Shown piece after piece: positions 50,903-60,189 of a stretch of 64,000 nucleotides of DNA. Source of the stretch: Streptococcus suis (GTDB lineage: Bacteria > Bacillota > Bacilli > Lactobacillales > Streptococcaceae). The notes below the pieces were generated by a model. It saw only the letters and a program-made list of their open reading frames with translations. It was not told where the DNA came from and ran no database searches. The first letter of the stretch is position 1. Every line of letters starts with the position of its first letter. Location: the NCBI RefSeq assembly GCF_002960425.1, contig NZ_POIZ01000033.1:18426-82425 (forward strand), in the 5' to 3' direction. Both the position numbers and the translations under genes were made by a program.

Positions 50903-52758
50903 CGACCATAGATATTAGTGAAGAAACATTAGCGAGAGAGTCCTCTGGTCTTCTGAGGACCCTCTTGAAAGACCGAACGACCAACAAGTCCATCGTTTGG
51001 GCGACCCATTCCTATGAGTTATTGGGAAAAGGGTTCGGGGTCTATGACCGAATCACTCCTAGTAAGGTAACGGGACCTTATGCCAATCTGATCCAGCCAC
51101 GCTCTGAAAAGTCCAAGTACGAGCAAAAAGACCGTACCAAGGTTCGGGCCGAAGTCTTCACACCGACCTGGTTGGTCAAGGAGCAAGTGGATGCCGTTGA
51201 CCAAGACTACCAAGCCCTTGACCTAGAAGCCTACCTCAACCTCAAATGGTTGGAAATCACCTGTGGAGAAGCGCCCTACATGGTCTCTCGCTACGACACC
51301 GTGACGGGACAAGCCCTAGCCCTAGAAGAGCGGGTCGGCTTTTTGGACCGCAAGCTCCACCGCCTGTCCCAGGAAGTCCATGATGAAAAATCCTGGTTCC
51401 AAGGGGCAGTGACGGCCTACCAGAACGCCTACGGCTACGAGTTTCAGGGGGATTCCCTCCTCTTGGCGCGTGAAAACCTCTTTGCTAGCTTCACAGACTA
51501 CTATCAGGCCAAGTTTTCCCAGGAGCCAAGCCCCAGCCAGAAACAGACCATTGCCCAGATTATTTCCTATAATGTCCTGCAGATGGACGGTCTATCCTAC
51601 ACTGTCCCCTACTCCCAGCAAGCGGGAGATGCCGTTCAGCTTAGCCTTTTTGAGGAAATAGCAGAGCAGACCAGCCAGCCCCAAAAGGCACAAATCAAAG
51701 ATTGGAAAACAAATGAGTTGATAGATTTTGAGCGTCTATCACAGGGAGAAAAACCTATGAAATTTGATGTTGTAATTGGAAACCCACCGTATCAGGAGGA
51801 ATTGGAAGGTACAAGCGATAAGCCTATTTATAATTATTTTATGGATGAATCATATAAAATTGGTGATAAATCTATCCTTATTACTCCAGCACGATTTCTC
51901 TTTAATGCTGGAAAGACACCAAAAGCATGGAATCAAAAAATGCTTGCAGATGAGCATCTGAAAGTATCATACTATAAACAGGATTCTTCAAAAGTTTTTT
52001 CAGGTACTGATATTAAAGGCGGCGTAGCTATTACTTATCACGATAATGCACAAACCTTTGGAGCAATTGGAACGTTTACGGCATTTGATGAATTGAATTC
52101 TATTTATAGAAAGGTGTATTCAAATAAAGATTTTATTTCATTGAGTGATTTTGTTTACTCACCGGAAAGTTATAAGTTAACACCTCAATTACATAGTGAT
52201 TTTCCAGAAATTGAATCAACGTTGAGTAAGGGGCATAAATTTGACTTAACTACCAATATATTTGATAAATTACAAGGTATTTTACAAGATGAACCATTTG
52301 AGGATTCAATTCAGTTAATCGGACGATTGAACAATGAAAGAACATATAAATGGATATCTAAAAAATATGTTAAGGGACCTGATAACTTTGACAAATTTAA
52401 AGTCTTACTTCCAAAGTCCAATGGAAGTGGGGCGATAGGCGAAGTTCTATCGACCCCACTCGTGGGTCACACACAAACATTTATATCTATTGGCAAATTA
52501 GATACCCTTGAGGAGTGCCAGTCTCTATTAAAATATATAAAATCAAAATTCGCACGTACTTTACTAGGAGTGTTAAAAATAACTCAGGATAATAAAAGAG
52601 GAACTTGGAAGTACGTCCCTCTCCAAGATTTTACGTCAAGCTCGGATATCGACTGGTCCCAGTCGGTGGCGGAGATTGACGCCCAGTTGTATAAAAAATA
52701 CGGTCTTTCTCAGGAAGAGATTGACTTTATCGAGTCCAAAGTGAAAGCCATGGATTAG
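50899..52758 (+). CDS. Eco57I-like adenine DNA methyltransferase
   Basis: A 619-residue N6-adenine methyltransferase. Motif X VFTPTWLVKEQV (about 85), motif I region LEITCGEAPYMVSRYDT (about 119) and catalytic motif IV VVIGNPPYQEE (about 290) are intact. A C-terminal target-recognition part follows (about 300-600). Bases up to about 51700 are GC-richer and match the downstream gene, whereas 51740-52600 is clearly AT-rich and then returns, suggesting replacement of the specificity part. An extended -10 TGG-TATAAT is at 50863-50871. It forms a unit with the next gene, 50 bases away. Confidence 0.85.
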   Translation: MTTIDISEETLARESSGLLRTLLKDRTTNKSIVWATHSYELLGKGFGVYDRITPSKVTGPYANLIQPRSEKSKYEQKDRTKVRAEVFTPTWLVKEQVDAVDQDYQALDLEAYLNLKWLEITCGEAPYMVSRYDTVTGQALALEERVGFLDRKLHRLSQEVHDEKSWFQGAVTAYQNAYGYEFQGDSLLLARENLFASFTDYYQAKFSQEPSPSQKQTIAQIISYNVLQMDGLSYTVPYSQQAGDAVQLSLFEEIAEQTSQPQKAQIKDWKTNELIDFERLSQGEKPMKFDVVIGNPPYQEELEGTSDKPIYNYFMDESYKIGDKSILITPARFLFNAGKTPKAWNQKMLADEHLKVSYYKQDSSKVFSGTDIKGGVAITYHDNAQTFGAIGTFTAFDELNSIYRKVYSNKDFISLSDFVYSPESYKLTPQLHSDFPEIESTLSKGHKFDLTTNIFDKLQGILQDEPFEDSIQLIGRLNNERTYKWISKKYVKGPDNFDKFKVLLPKSNGSGAIGEVLSTPLVGHTQTFISIGKLDTLEECQSLLKYIKSKFARTLLGVLKITQDNKRGTWKYVPLQDFTSSSDIDWSQSVAEIDAQLYKKYGLSQEEIDFIESKVKAMD

Positions 52759-52808
52759 TCCTCGTTCGTTACGATATGAAATGCTAGAGAAAGGGAAGCA
52801 GGTAATCG

Positions 52809-55800
52809 ATGTCCGTTTTGATTAAAACTTCAGAAGAGATTTCTCCGAAAATCTATGCCTACACCACACCCCATGTGACCAACAATGAGGGCTGGATTAA
52901 GATTGGCTATACGGAACGTCAGGTGGAGCAGAGGATTAAGGAGCAGACCCATACGGCGGGGATTGAGCCGTCTATTTTGTGGCAAGAAGAGGCCAAGTAT
53001 ATCGAAGAGCCAGACAAGGGCAAGCCTTTTAAAGACCACGATTTTCACCAGTTTTTGAACTTCCATGCCATTGAACGCCGTCCAAAGACGGAATGGTTCT
53101 ATTTCAATGGTCATCCTGAAAAGGCCAGTCATTTGTTTGACAAGTTTGTCCGTCATGATGTTTCAGGTTACCAGCCTGGGGAGCAGGTGGATTACCAACT
53201 CAGACAGGAGCAGGAAGAAGCTGTCCAGCAGACCTTGGCCTATGTAGCCTCCAACCATGATGCCCGCAAGAGGGAGTTTCTTTGGAATGCCAAGCCGCGC
53301 TTTGGCAAGACCCTGGCAACCTATGACTTGGTTAAACGCCTCAATTGCGACCGTGTCCTGATTGTGACCAACCGCCCAGCTATCGCCAATTCCTGGTTTG
53401 ATGATTTTCATAAGTTTATTGCAGGTTCAACTTCTTACAAGTTCGTTTCTGAGTCGGATTCCCTCCGAGGCAGACCGACCTTATCTCGGGAGGATTTCAA
53501 AAAACTCCTTTTCACTGAGGAAGATGCTCGGGAAATTGCATTTTTAAGTCTCCAAGACCTCAAGGGTTCCAAGTACTTTGGTGGCGGCTATGATAAGCTT
53601 CAGTGGGTAGGCCAGACCCAGTGGGACTTGCTGGTCATTGACGAGGCCCATGAGGGAATTGATACCCTCAAAACAGATATTGCCTTTAACCAAATCCAGC
53701 GCAACTTCACCCTCCATCTGTCAGGAACGCCTTTTAAAGCCCTGGCTAAGGGTAAGTTTACAGAAGACCAGATTTACAACTGGTCCTATGCGGATGAGCA
53801 GGCTGCCAAGCAGAATTGGCTAGCGACCTCTGAGCAAGAAAATCCTTATGAAAGTCTTCCTCAGCTCAACATGTTCACCTATCAGATGTCCAAAATGATT
53901 ACGGATAGAGTCAGTGCTGGTGCGGATTTTGGCAGTGAAACGGTTGATTTTGCCTTTGATCTCAATGAATTTTTCGCGACCAATGAATCTGGCAAGTTTA
54001 TCCATGAAAGGGAAGTCAAAGAGTGGTTGAATACCCTGACTTCCAATGAAAAATACCCATTTTCAACCAGGGAATTACGCCGAGAAATCAAGCACAGCTT
54101 TTGGCTTTTGGACCGTGTTGCTTCTGCCAAGGCTTTGAAGGAATTATTGGAAGACCATCCTACCTTTGACCGCTATAAGATTGTGCTAGCAGCAGGATCA
54201 ACCAGTCAACGCGAAAGTGAGGACCAAGAAGCTGTCGGCAAATCTCTGGACCTAGTCAGAAAGGCCATAGCTGAACATGACTACACCATTACCCTATCTG
54301 TCGGTCAGCTGACGACTGGTGTGACCATACCAGAGTGGACAGCGGTCTTGATGTTGAGCAACCTTCAGTCTCCGGCTCTCTATATGCAGGCCGCCTTTCG
54401 TGCTCAGAATCCTTACAGTTGGGTAGAAGGAGACAAGGTCTACCGCAAAGAACGAGCCTATGTCTTCGATTTTGCTCCAGAGCGCACCTTGTCACTCTTT
54501 AGCGACTTTGCCAACAATCTCAGCTTAGCAACAGCAGGCGGTGCAGGTACTAGTCAGACCAGAGAGGACAATATCCGTAACCTGCTTAACTTCTTCCCTG
54601 TTATCGCAGAAGACAGAGAAGGTAAGATGGTGGAAATTGACGCTCAGGCAGTCATGACTATTCCAAGCCAGATTCGTGCAGCAGAGGTCATTAAGCGGGG
54701 CTTTATGTCCAACTTCCTTTTTGATAATATTGCAGGTATTTTCCGTGCCAGTCAGATGGTCTTGGACATCTTGGACGAACTCCCTGTGGAGCAACAAGGG
54801 AAAATCAGTCAAGCTCCAGATACGCTGGAATTTCCAGATATTGAAGTGGATGAAGAAGGTCAGGTTCAGGTGGCTGAGGAGTTGGTCATCAACCGTCAGG
54901 AAGTCCTCTTTGGGACCAAAGTCTATGACTTGTTGGATACAGTGGAAGAGATGGTTGACCAGATGGAGACTGTCGATAAGACCTTTGTCAAAACGGTTCA
55001 GAAAGAAGTGTCAGCTACCTTGGTTGAAGAGCTGACAGCTGGCTATGATTTGACTAATCGTGAGAGCAAGCAACTGGAGAAACAGATTCATACCGAGATT
55101 GAAACGGTCATCCAACGAAGCGAAAAAGAATTTGACATCCAACAAGCTTACTTGGAGCAAGAGTTCCAAGAAGCCTTGAAGGAAACGATAGATGACCAAC
55201 AAAAAGAGGAGCTGGAGCAGGCTTATCAAGCCAAGCAAGTAGAAGCGCATGAAGCCCATCAGGCAGAATTGCGTCAGCGCCTGGCGGAAAAGGTACAGGA
55301 ATTGCCTCGTGATTTGGTCGAGCAACAGGAAGTCAAGCAGCGTCAGCGTACCCTTGCTCAGGCTGAGGAGGAGATTCGTGGGCATTTGCGTGGCTTTGCA
55401 CGGACCATTCCAAGCTTCATCATGGCTTATGGAGATGAGCAGTTGACCCTAGCTAACTTTGACACCTATGTGCCAGATGAGGTCTTTGTCGAGGTGACAG
55501 GTATCAATCTAAATCAATTCCGCTACCTGCGTGATGGCTGTCCTGAATTTGCTGGACACCTCTTTGACCAGCCGACCTTCGATCAGGCTATTCAGGAATT
55601 TTTACGGAAAAAAGCAGAGCTGGCAAACTATTTTGAAGATAGGACAGAAGACATCTTTGACTATATTCCACCTCAAAAGACCAACCAAATCTTCACACCG
55701 AAGAAGGTAGTTCAGAAAATGGTGGATGAGTTGGAAAAGGAAAATCCTGGTATCTTTGATGATCCGACTAAGACCTTTATTGACCTCTATATGAAGTCGG

Positions 55801-56069
55801 GTTTGTATATCACGGAATTAGTTAAGCGTCTCTACAATAGCCAAGGCTTACAGGCAGCCTATCCTGATGGGAATGAACGGCTCAAACATATCTTGGAAAA
55901 GCAGGTCTATGGCTTTGCACCCACGGCTATCATTCATAAGATTGCTTTAGAGTTTATCTTCGGCAGCCTGCCAGACACCATTAGTCGGAAAAACTTCCTG
56001 CAAGTGGACACTGTTCCTTATGCCAAGGAAGGCAAGATGCAGGACGTGATTGATGCTTCTTTGGGATAA
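52809..56069 (+). CDS. GIY-YIG nuclease / SF2 helicase / methyltransferase-like restriction protein
   Basis: A 1086-residue multidomain protein. Residues about 13-100 are a GIY-YIG-like nuclease (KIYAYTTPHVTN..GWIKIGYT, then EQRIKEQT). About 130-560 is a superfamily 2 helicase: WNAKPRFGKT (Walker A), VIDEAHEG (DEAH) and LYMQAAFRAQNPY (motif VI). A coiled charged linker (700-870) precedes a methyltransferase-like end with NQIFTPKKVVQKM (motif X) and FIDLYMKSGLYI (motif I-like). Motif IV (NPPY) is absent; the frame stops 10 bases before a repeat element, so the C-terminus may be truncated. It acts with the preceding methyltransferase. Confidence 0.82.
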   Translation: MSVLIKTSEEISPKIYAYTTPHVTNNEGWIKIGYTERQVEQRIKEQTHTAGIEPSILWQEEAKYIEEPDKGKPFKDHDFHQFLNFHAIERRPKTEWFYFNGHPEKASHLFDKFVRHDVSGYQPGEQVDYQLRQEQEEAVQQTLAYVASNHDARKREFLWNAKPRFGKTLATYDLVKRLNCDRVLIVTNRPAIANSWFDDFHKFIAGSTSYKFVSESDSLRGRPTLSREDFKKLLFTEEDAREIAFLSLQDLKGSKYFGGGYDKLQWVGQTQWDLLVIDEAHEGIDTLKTDIAFNQIQRNFTLHLSGTPFKALAKGKFTEDQIYNWSYADEQAAKQNWLATSEQENPYESLPQLNMFTYQMSKMITDRVSAGADFGSETVDFAFDLNEFFATNESGKFIHEREVKEWLNTLTSNEKYPFSTRELRREIKHSFWLLDRVASAKALKELLEDHPTFDRYKIVLAAGSTSQRESEDQEAVGKSLDLVRKAIAEHDYTITLSVGQLTTGVTIPEWTAVLMLSNLQSPALYMQAAFRAQNPYSWVEGDKVYRKERAYVFDFAPERTLSLFSDFANNLSLATAGGAGTSQTREDNIRNLLNFFPVIAEDREGKMVEIDAQAVMTIPSQIRAAEVIKRGFMSNFLFDNIAGIFRASQMVLDILDELPVEQQGKISQAPDTLEFPDIEVDEEGQVQVAEELVINRQEVLFGTKVYDLLDTVEEMVDQMETVDKTFVKTVQKEVSATLVEELTAGYDLTNRESKQLEKQIHTEIETVIQRSEKEFDIQQAYLEQEFQEALKETIDDQQKEELEQAYQAKQVEAHEAHQAELRQRLAEKVQELPRDLVEQQEVKQRQRTLAQAEEEIRGHLRGFARTIPSFIMAYGDEQLTLANFDTYVPDEVFVEVTGINLNQFRYLRDGCPEFAGHLFDQPTFDQAIQEFLRKKAELANYFEDRTEDIFDYIPPQKTNQIFTPKKVVQKMVDELEKENPGIFDDPTKTFIDLYMKSGLYITELVKRLYNSQGLQAAYPDGNERLKHILEKQVYGFAPTAIIHKIALEFIFGSLPDTISRKNFLQVDTVPYAKEGKMQDVIDASLG

Positions 56070-56078
56070 TTATCATCA

Positions 56079-56333
56079 TTTAGTTTTTCTTTTATTACTT
56101 CGACGATCGAGGAAACGTCGTTTCCTTATTTCCAACTTCAAACACTCCACTGGATTGTTTGAACTCGCCTTGCCTGATTGAAACAGTCTGGGGGATACGA
56201 ATAGTCCGGTGGACTATTCGTACCTGAGCCTGAAAACAAAAAAGCGAAGTACCTCAGCTAGTCAATGCCTAGAAACAAGAAAGCATTGAGTTATGCCTGC
56301 GGCTCGTTGCCTAGTACTAAAGGCAAACTAAAA
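56079..56333. repeat. MITE-like repeat, TTTAGTTT-type family, short copy
   Basis: Left TTTAGTTTTTCTTTTATTAC, right CTAGTACTAAAGGCAAACTA plus AAA, an imperfect inverted pair. Internal palindrome ACGAATAGTCCGGTGGACTA and the TCAATGC/GCATTGA hairpin (56262-56289) match 16431-16792 closely. It lies directly after the restriction gene stop. Confidence 0.75.
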
Positions 56334-56418
56334 GACTATATATGAAAGCTTGTCATATTGGCAGGCTTTTCTCTAACAAAGTGCTATACTAAAGCTAGTA
56401 AGGAGAGGGGTAAGTTCT

Positions 56419-57906
56419 ATGTGGACAAAAAGAATACGCTACATTACTAATCCTGGACAGTTGGCTGACTATTTATCGTCTATTAGCCATTTTCATGATG
56501 ATTTGATTGGTTCCTTCTCCTATGATAGCATGTCAGCTAGCCTACGCTTGACCATTGAAGAGGATTGTTTAGTAGAAAGTCCCTCTAATGAACCGGCCCA
56601 GGTTTGGGATTTAGAGTGTCATGGGGTGACAGACTTTAGAATGCAAGACATGGATGGGCTTTCAAGGTGGTGGATTTATGAAGTTTTATATGATGGCACT
56701 ACTTTCCAATTTCAGCTTGTGAATGGCTATTTTGCCTTCTCAGCAGAAAGTTTTACGTTGGGAATTCCCCATAAACCGACTACAGAAGGGCACACAGCCA
56801 TTACTCGTTTGCAGTATGATTATTTCTTACAAGAATTTGAAGCGGGGATGATGCCTGGAGAAATCAATTTTTCTTTTGAAACAGATGATGTGGATATGCT
56901 CCGTTCCTTTGGTTATTCAAAAGAGGCGGAGCAACCATATTGGATAAGGGAAAACAAGCATACGGATGAAAGAAGGTTTACGAGTTCTGCCACATTATTC
57001 TCTTCCCTGTTGTTTGATGGAAAGTCCTTGAGAGAAAGATGGGATGAAGTAGTAATCTACAGTATAGCAGGTCAATCCTTAAATGATTGGTTGAGCCATG
57101 CTGACCATTCTGTTGAAACACATGTATCCGAACCAGAGGACGGCAACAGTCTCTACATCAATGGTGTCGAGTTAGATGGTTTTATCGATAAAGAGGGGAA
57201 GTCTTGTCCAACTTGTGGTAGAAATAAATGTTATTTAGAAGATTATGATGACTATTGCTGTCCCTATTGCAATCTCTGGTTGACGGATGAATGGTGGTAT
57301 GATGACGAGGTGGGCTACTTTGAAAAACGTCCTCTTGAGCCAGAACTTTTGTGGAAACCCAATAAAATATTGCGGTTTTGCCAGGTTCAATTTGTGAATG
57401 GTGGCAAGCTGTATTCCTATTATTGTCCCGACCAAACCATAAATAAGGGAGATTGGGTGGAAGTTACGGCCGGAACACAAGCTGTTAAAAAAGATGTTCA
57501 GGTAGTGGATATCTTTACGGCTCCAGCAGACCATCCTCCCTATCCGTTGGATAAAATAAAAACCGTACTAGGAAAATCAAGAGAGTGGTCAGAAGTAATT
57601 GCGGAAACAATGAAGAATTTACTGGCAACCGGTACTATTTGTGACTTGTCTGAGAAAAAAATTCCAACGGATCCATCGATAGCCTATGACCTCTTGAAAA
57701 CTCCAGTCGGCAATTTCTGGTTGGAATTAAATGGACAACCGATAAAAATGTCCATTGTATCCTGCTATCCAAAATCAGATGATAAATATTTTGTGAAAGG
57801 TTCTTACCATATGAAACCTTTTGATACGAATGTTGTTGACTTTAAGCGTTTAACGATTTGCACAGATATTGACCTTAGAAAAGCCAGATTGATTGATAAC
57901 TTATGA
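56419..57906 (+). CDS. Zinc-ribbon multidomain protein, unknown (495 aa)
   Basis: Soluble protein. The N-terminal 230 residues (ISHFHDDLIGSFSYDSMSAS, then tryptophan-rich parts) form an unrecognised domain. In the middle CPTCGRNKCYLEDYDDYCCP followed by YC supplies a four-cysteine zinc ribbon (about 267-286). The third part (WKPNKILRFCQVQFVNGGKL, GDWVEVTAGTQAVKKDVQVV) is beta-rich. An in-frame TGA separates it from 72 further open codons. SD AGGAGAGG. No family recognised; an effector-immunity origin is possible. Confidence 0.6.
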   Translation: MWTKRIRYITNPGQLADYLSSISHFHDDLIGSFSYDSMSASLRLTIEEDCLVESPSNEPAQVWDLECHGVTDFRMQDMDGLSRWWIYEVLYDGTTFQFQLVNGYFAFSAESFTLGIPHKPTTEGHTAITRLQYDYFLQEFEAGMMPGEINFSFETDDVDMLRSFGYSKEAEQPYWIRENKHTDERRFTSSATLFSSLLFDGKSLRERWDEVVIYSIAGQSLNDWLSHADHSVETHVSEPEDGNSLYINGVELDGFIDKEGKSCPTCGRNKCYLEDYDDYCCPYCNLWLTDEWWYDDEVGYFEKRPLEPELLWKPNKILRFCQVQFVNGGKLYSYYCPDQTINKGDWVEVTAGTQAVKKDVQVVDIFTAPADHPPYPLDKIKTVLGKSREWSEVIAETMKNLLATGTICDLSEKKIPTDPSIAYDLLKTPVGNFWLELNGQPIKMSIVSCYPKSDDKYFVKGSYHMKPFDTNVVDFKRLTICTDIDLRKARLIDNL

Positions 57907-58125
57907 GGTGAGCACCAGTATGGGAATAATTGGCAGGTTGGTGATTATGATATTGGAATTGTAGCTCATCCCTATTCCTACTATGAGAATGAAATGGATG
58001 AAGATATCTTAGGGATCCCCTATTACTGTGACTGGATTGAAGATTTTAAACAGTTATTCGGTTTTTCGGTTGCTTGGAAACGCTATAGATCCGATGAGGA
58101 TATTTCTATCTGGTACAATGTGTGA
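57907..58125 (+). pseudogene. Open segment in frame after the TGA of the zinc-ribbon gene
   Basis: In the same frame as the preceding gene, directly after its stop: GEHQYGNNWQVGDYDIGIVA, HPYSYYENEMDEDILGIPYY, CDWIEDFKQLFGFSVAWKRY and RSDEDISIWYNV. There is no ATG before codon 29 and no SD. It is either the remnant of a separate protein or the C-terminus of the longer original gene, cut by a nonsense change. Confidence 0.55.
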
Positions 58126-58144
58126 TTTAAATTGTTGCAATAAG

Positions 58145-58173
58145 AATAGGCTGGACTTGAGCCCAGCCTATTT
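58145..58173. terminator. Bidirectional terminator
   Basis: AATAGGCTGG/CCAGCCTATT stem; the loop and flank resemble GCTGGGCTTGAGCCCAGC at 27303. Confidence 0.75.
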
Positions 58174-58175
58174 TG

Positions 58176-60044
58176 CTATTTAAAATACAGTAATCTCAAC
58201 CCGTTCAAAATCACCAAAATCGTGGATCCTTCGTGGCCGACCACGCCGAGCGGTAGGTTGATAGACTGGAAGAGGTTAGAGATGATGAGAAGGGCGATGA
58301 CAGACAGGGCAAAGATGATATTTTGCTTGATGATGCCCCGCATTTTCTTAGAAAGGCGAATAGAGTAAGGAATCCGTGTCAAATCTTCCATGAGCACGAT
58401 GTCGGCTGACTCCATAGCGATGTCTGTTCCGCTTCCCATGGCATAGCTGACATTGGCTTGAGCAAGAGCAGGAGCATCGTTGATACCGTCACCTACCATA
58501 CCGACAGACGCAAACTCGGTTTGCAGTTCTTGGATAACAGAAGCCTTGTCCGTAGGCAGGCAGTTGGCAATCACACGGTCAATACCGACCTGACTCGCCA
58601 CGTAACGAGCTGTCTTTTCTTGGTCGCCCGTCAGGAGAATTGGCGTTACGCCCATCTCTTTCAACTGGGCAATCAGCTGCTTGCTCTCAGTTTTCAAACT
58701 ATCTTCCACCATGAAAATCGCTGCCAGCACATTATTTTGGCTGACATAGACCAGGGTTTTCCCAGTGCTTTCCGCCTCATCGATCTGTACCAGCAAGTCA
58801 GCAGACAGCGGACTTACCAGGCTGTCTACTACAAAGCCTGCCTTACCGATTTTCCAGCTATCGCCCTCATAGCCCGCCACCAAGCCTTTTCCGGTCACGT
58901 CTTCTAGGCTTTGGAGGGCAATAGCAGAGCTGTCAGCCGTATAGGTCAAGAGAGCCTGGGCGATCGGATGGCTTGATTGTTTTTCAACTGCCTGAACAAC
59001 CTGCTTGATAAGCTCTTCATCGCCAAGATAGCTTGCTCCTACAACCTCAGGTTTACCAATGGTCAGGGTACCGGTCTTGTCAAAGACGATGGTCTCTAGA
59101 TTGGCGATCTTATCCGCAATATCACCGCCCTTGATAATCATGCCCTTGCGTGCCGCACGGCTGATAGCAGAAAGTGTCGCCGGTGAAGAAGAAGCCACAA
59201 GCGCACATGGAGAAGCAATGGTCAAGAGAATCATACCACGGTAGAAGGCAGTCAACCAGTCCCAAGCCAAAGCAAAATGAGCAAAGAGGATAAAGAGCGG
59301 CACCACCACCAAAACAACCTTGACATAGGTATCTTCCATATTTTCAATAAAAGTCGCCGTTTTTGATTTGGATTCTTGGGCATTTTCAACCATTTGGACG
59401 ATTTTATCGAAGAGGGCGTCGCCTTTTTCAGCTGTAACTTGAACGGTCACAGTTGGGCCTTGGTTAATGGTTCCGCCGATAACAGCCGCACCAGCTGCTT
59501 TTTCCGCAGGAAGCGGCTCACCTGTAATCATGGACTCATCAAAGATTGATTGCTCACTGATGAGAGTGGCATCTAGTGGGACCGTGTCGCCCTTGCGAAC
59601 TTGTAGGAGGTCACCGATGCGGATGGCTGCGGTGTCTAAGACAGTAATGTCACCATTTTCCTCTATTTTGCGAGCCGTTGGAGGGGTCATGTTCATCAAA
59701 GCAGCGATAGCATTCTTGCTTTTCTCCATGGCCAATTCTTCTAGAGTAGAAGAAAGGGAGAAGATGAAGATGAGTAGAGCCCCCTCCATCCAGTAGCCGA
59801 TCAGTCCAGAACCGATAGCAGCCAAAATCATGAGCAGGTCGACAGACAGGTGCTTATCAAAAAATAGCTCAGTCAGACCTTCCTTGGCGGACTGATAGCC
59901 CCCGATAATGAAGGCTAGAATGAAGAGGATAGGTGCCCATCCCTGTCCAGTCTGTAGCAGGAGAATTCCTACTAGGATAAATACTAGGCAGAGAGCGGTC
60001 GTGATAACGTGGCTATTTTGTTTAAATTGTTGTGTCAGTGTCAT
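58176..60044 (-). CDS. P1B-type metal-transporting ATPase (PmtA-like)
   Basis: A 622-residue heavy-metal pump without an N-terminal metal-binding domain. Motifs: TGEPLPAEK (A domain), ASPCALVAS in the sixth helix (the metal site SPC), DKTGTLTIGKPE (phosphorylated Asp), SSHPIAQALL (HP locus) and GDGINDAPALAQA. PerR-controlled pumps of this type (PmtA) export ferrous iron and related metals in S. pyogenes and S. suis. Two PerR boxes precede it and the perR gene is next upstream, supporting that assignment. Confidence 0.88.
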   Translation of the reverse strand: MTLTQQFKQNSHVITTALCLVFILVGILLLQTGQGWAPILFILAFIIGGYQSAKEGLTELFFDKHLSVDLLMILAAIGSGLIGYWMEGALLIFIFSLSSTLEELAMEKSKNAIAALMNMTPPTARKIEENGDITVLDTAAIRIGDLLQVRKGDTVPLDATLISEQSIFDESMITGEPLPAEKAAGAAVIGGTINQGPTVTVQVTAEKGDALFDKIVQMVENAQESKSKTATFIENMEDTYVKVVLVVVPLFILFAHFALAWDWLTAFYRGMILLTIASPCALVASSSPATLSAISRAARKGMIIKGGDIADKIANLETIVFDKTGTLTIGKPEVVGASYLGDEELIKQVVQAVEKQSSHPIAQALLTYTADSSAIALQSLEDVTGKGLVAGYEGDSWKIGKAGFVVDSLVSPLSADLLVQIDEAESTGKTLVYVSQNNVLAAIFMVEDSLKTESKQLIAQLKEMGVTPILLTGDQEKTARYVASQVGIDRVIANCLPTDKASVIQELQTEFASVGMVGDGINDAPALAQANVSYAMGSGTDIAMESADIVLMEDLTRIPYSIRLSKKMRGIIKQNIIFALSVIALLIISNLFQSINLPLGVVGHEGSTILVILNGLRLLYFK

Positions 60045-60077
60045 AAATCTTCCTCGAAATATCTTTCTATAGTTTAA

Positions 60078-60125
60078 TTATAACAATTATAATTAAAATG
60101 TCAAGATTATTTATAATAATTCTAA
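60078..60125 (-). promoter_or_regulatory. Two PerR boxes upstream of the ATPase gene
   Basis: TTATAACAATTATAA (60078-60092) and TTATAATAATTCTAA (60111-60125) each match the PerR consensus NTANAANNATTNTAN fully. They lie between perR and the pump gene. Confidence 0.85.
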
Positions 60126-60189
60126 ATAAGATTTTTCAGAAAATTCCAAGGAACAAAAAAAGAGCGAATCATTTCGCTCTGCTATTCTA

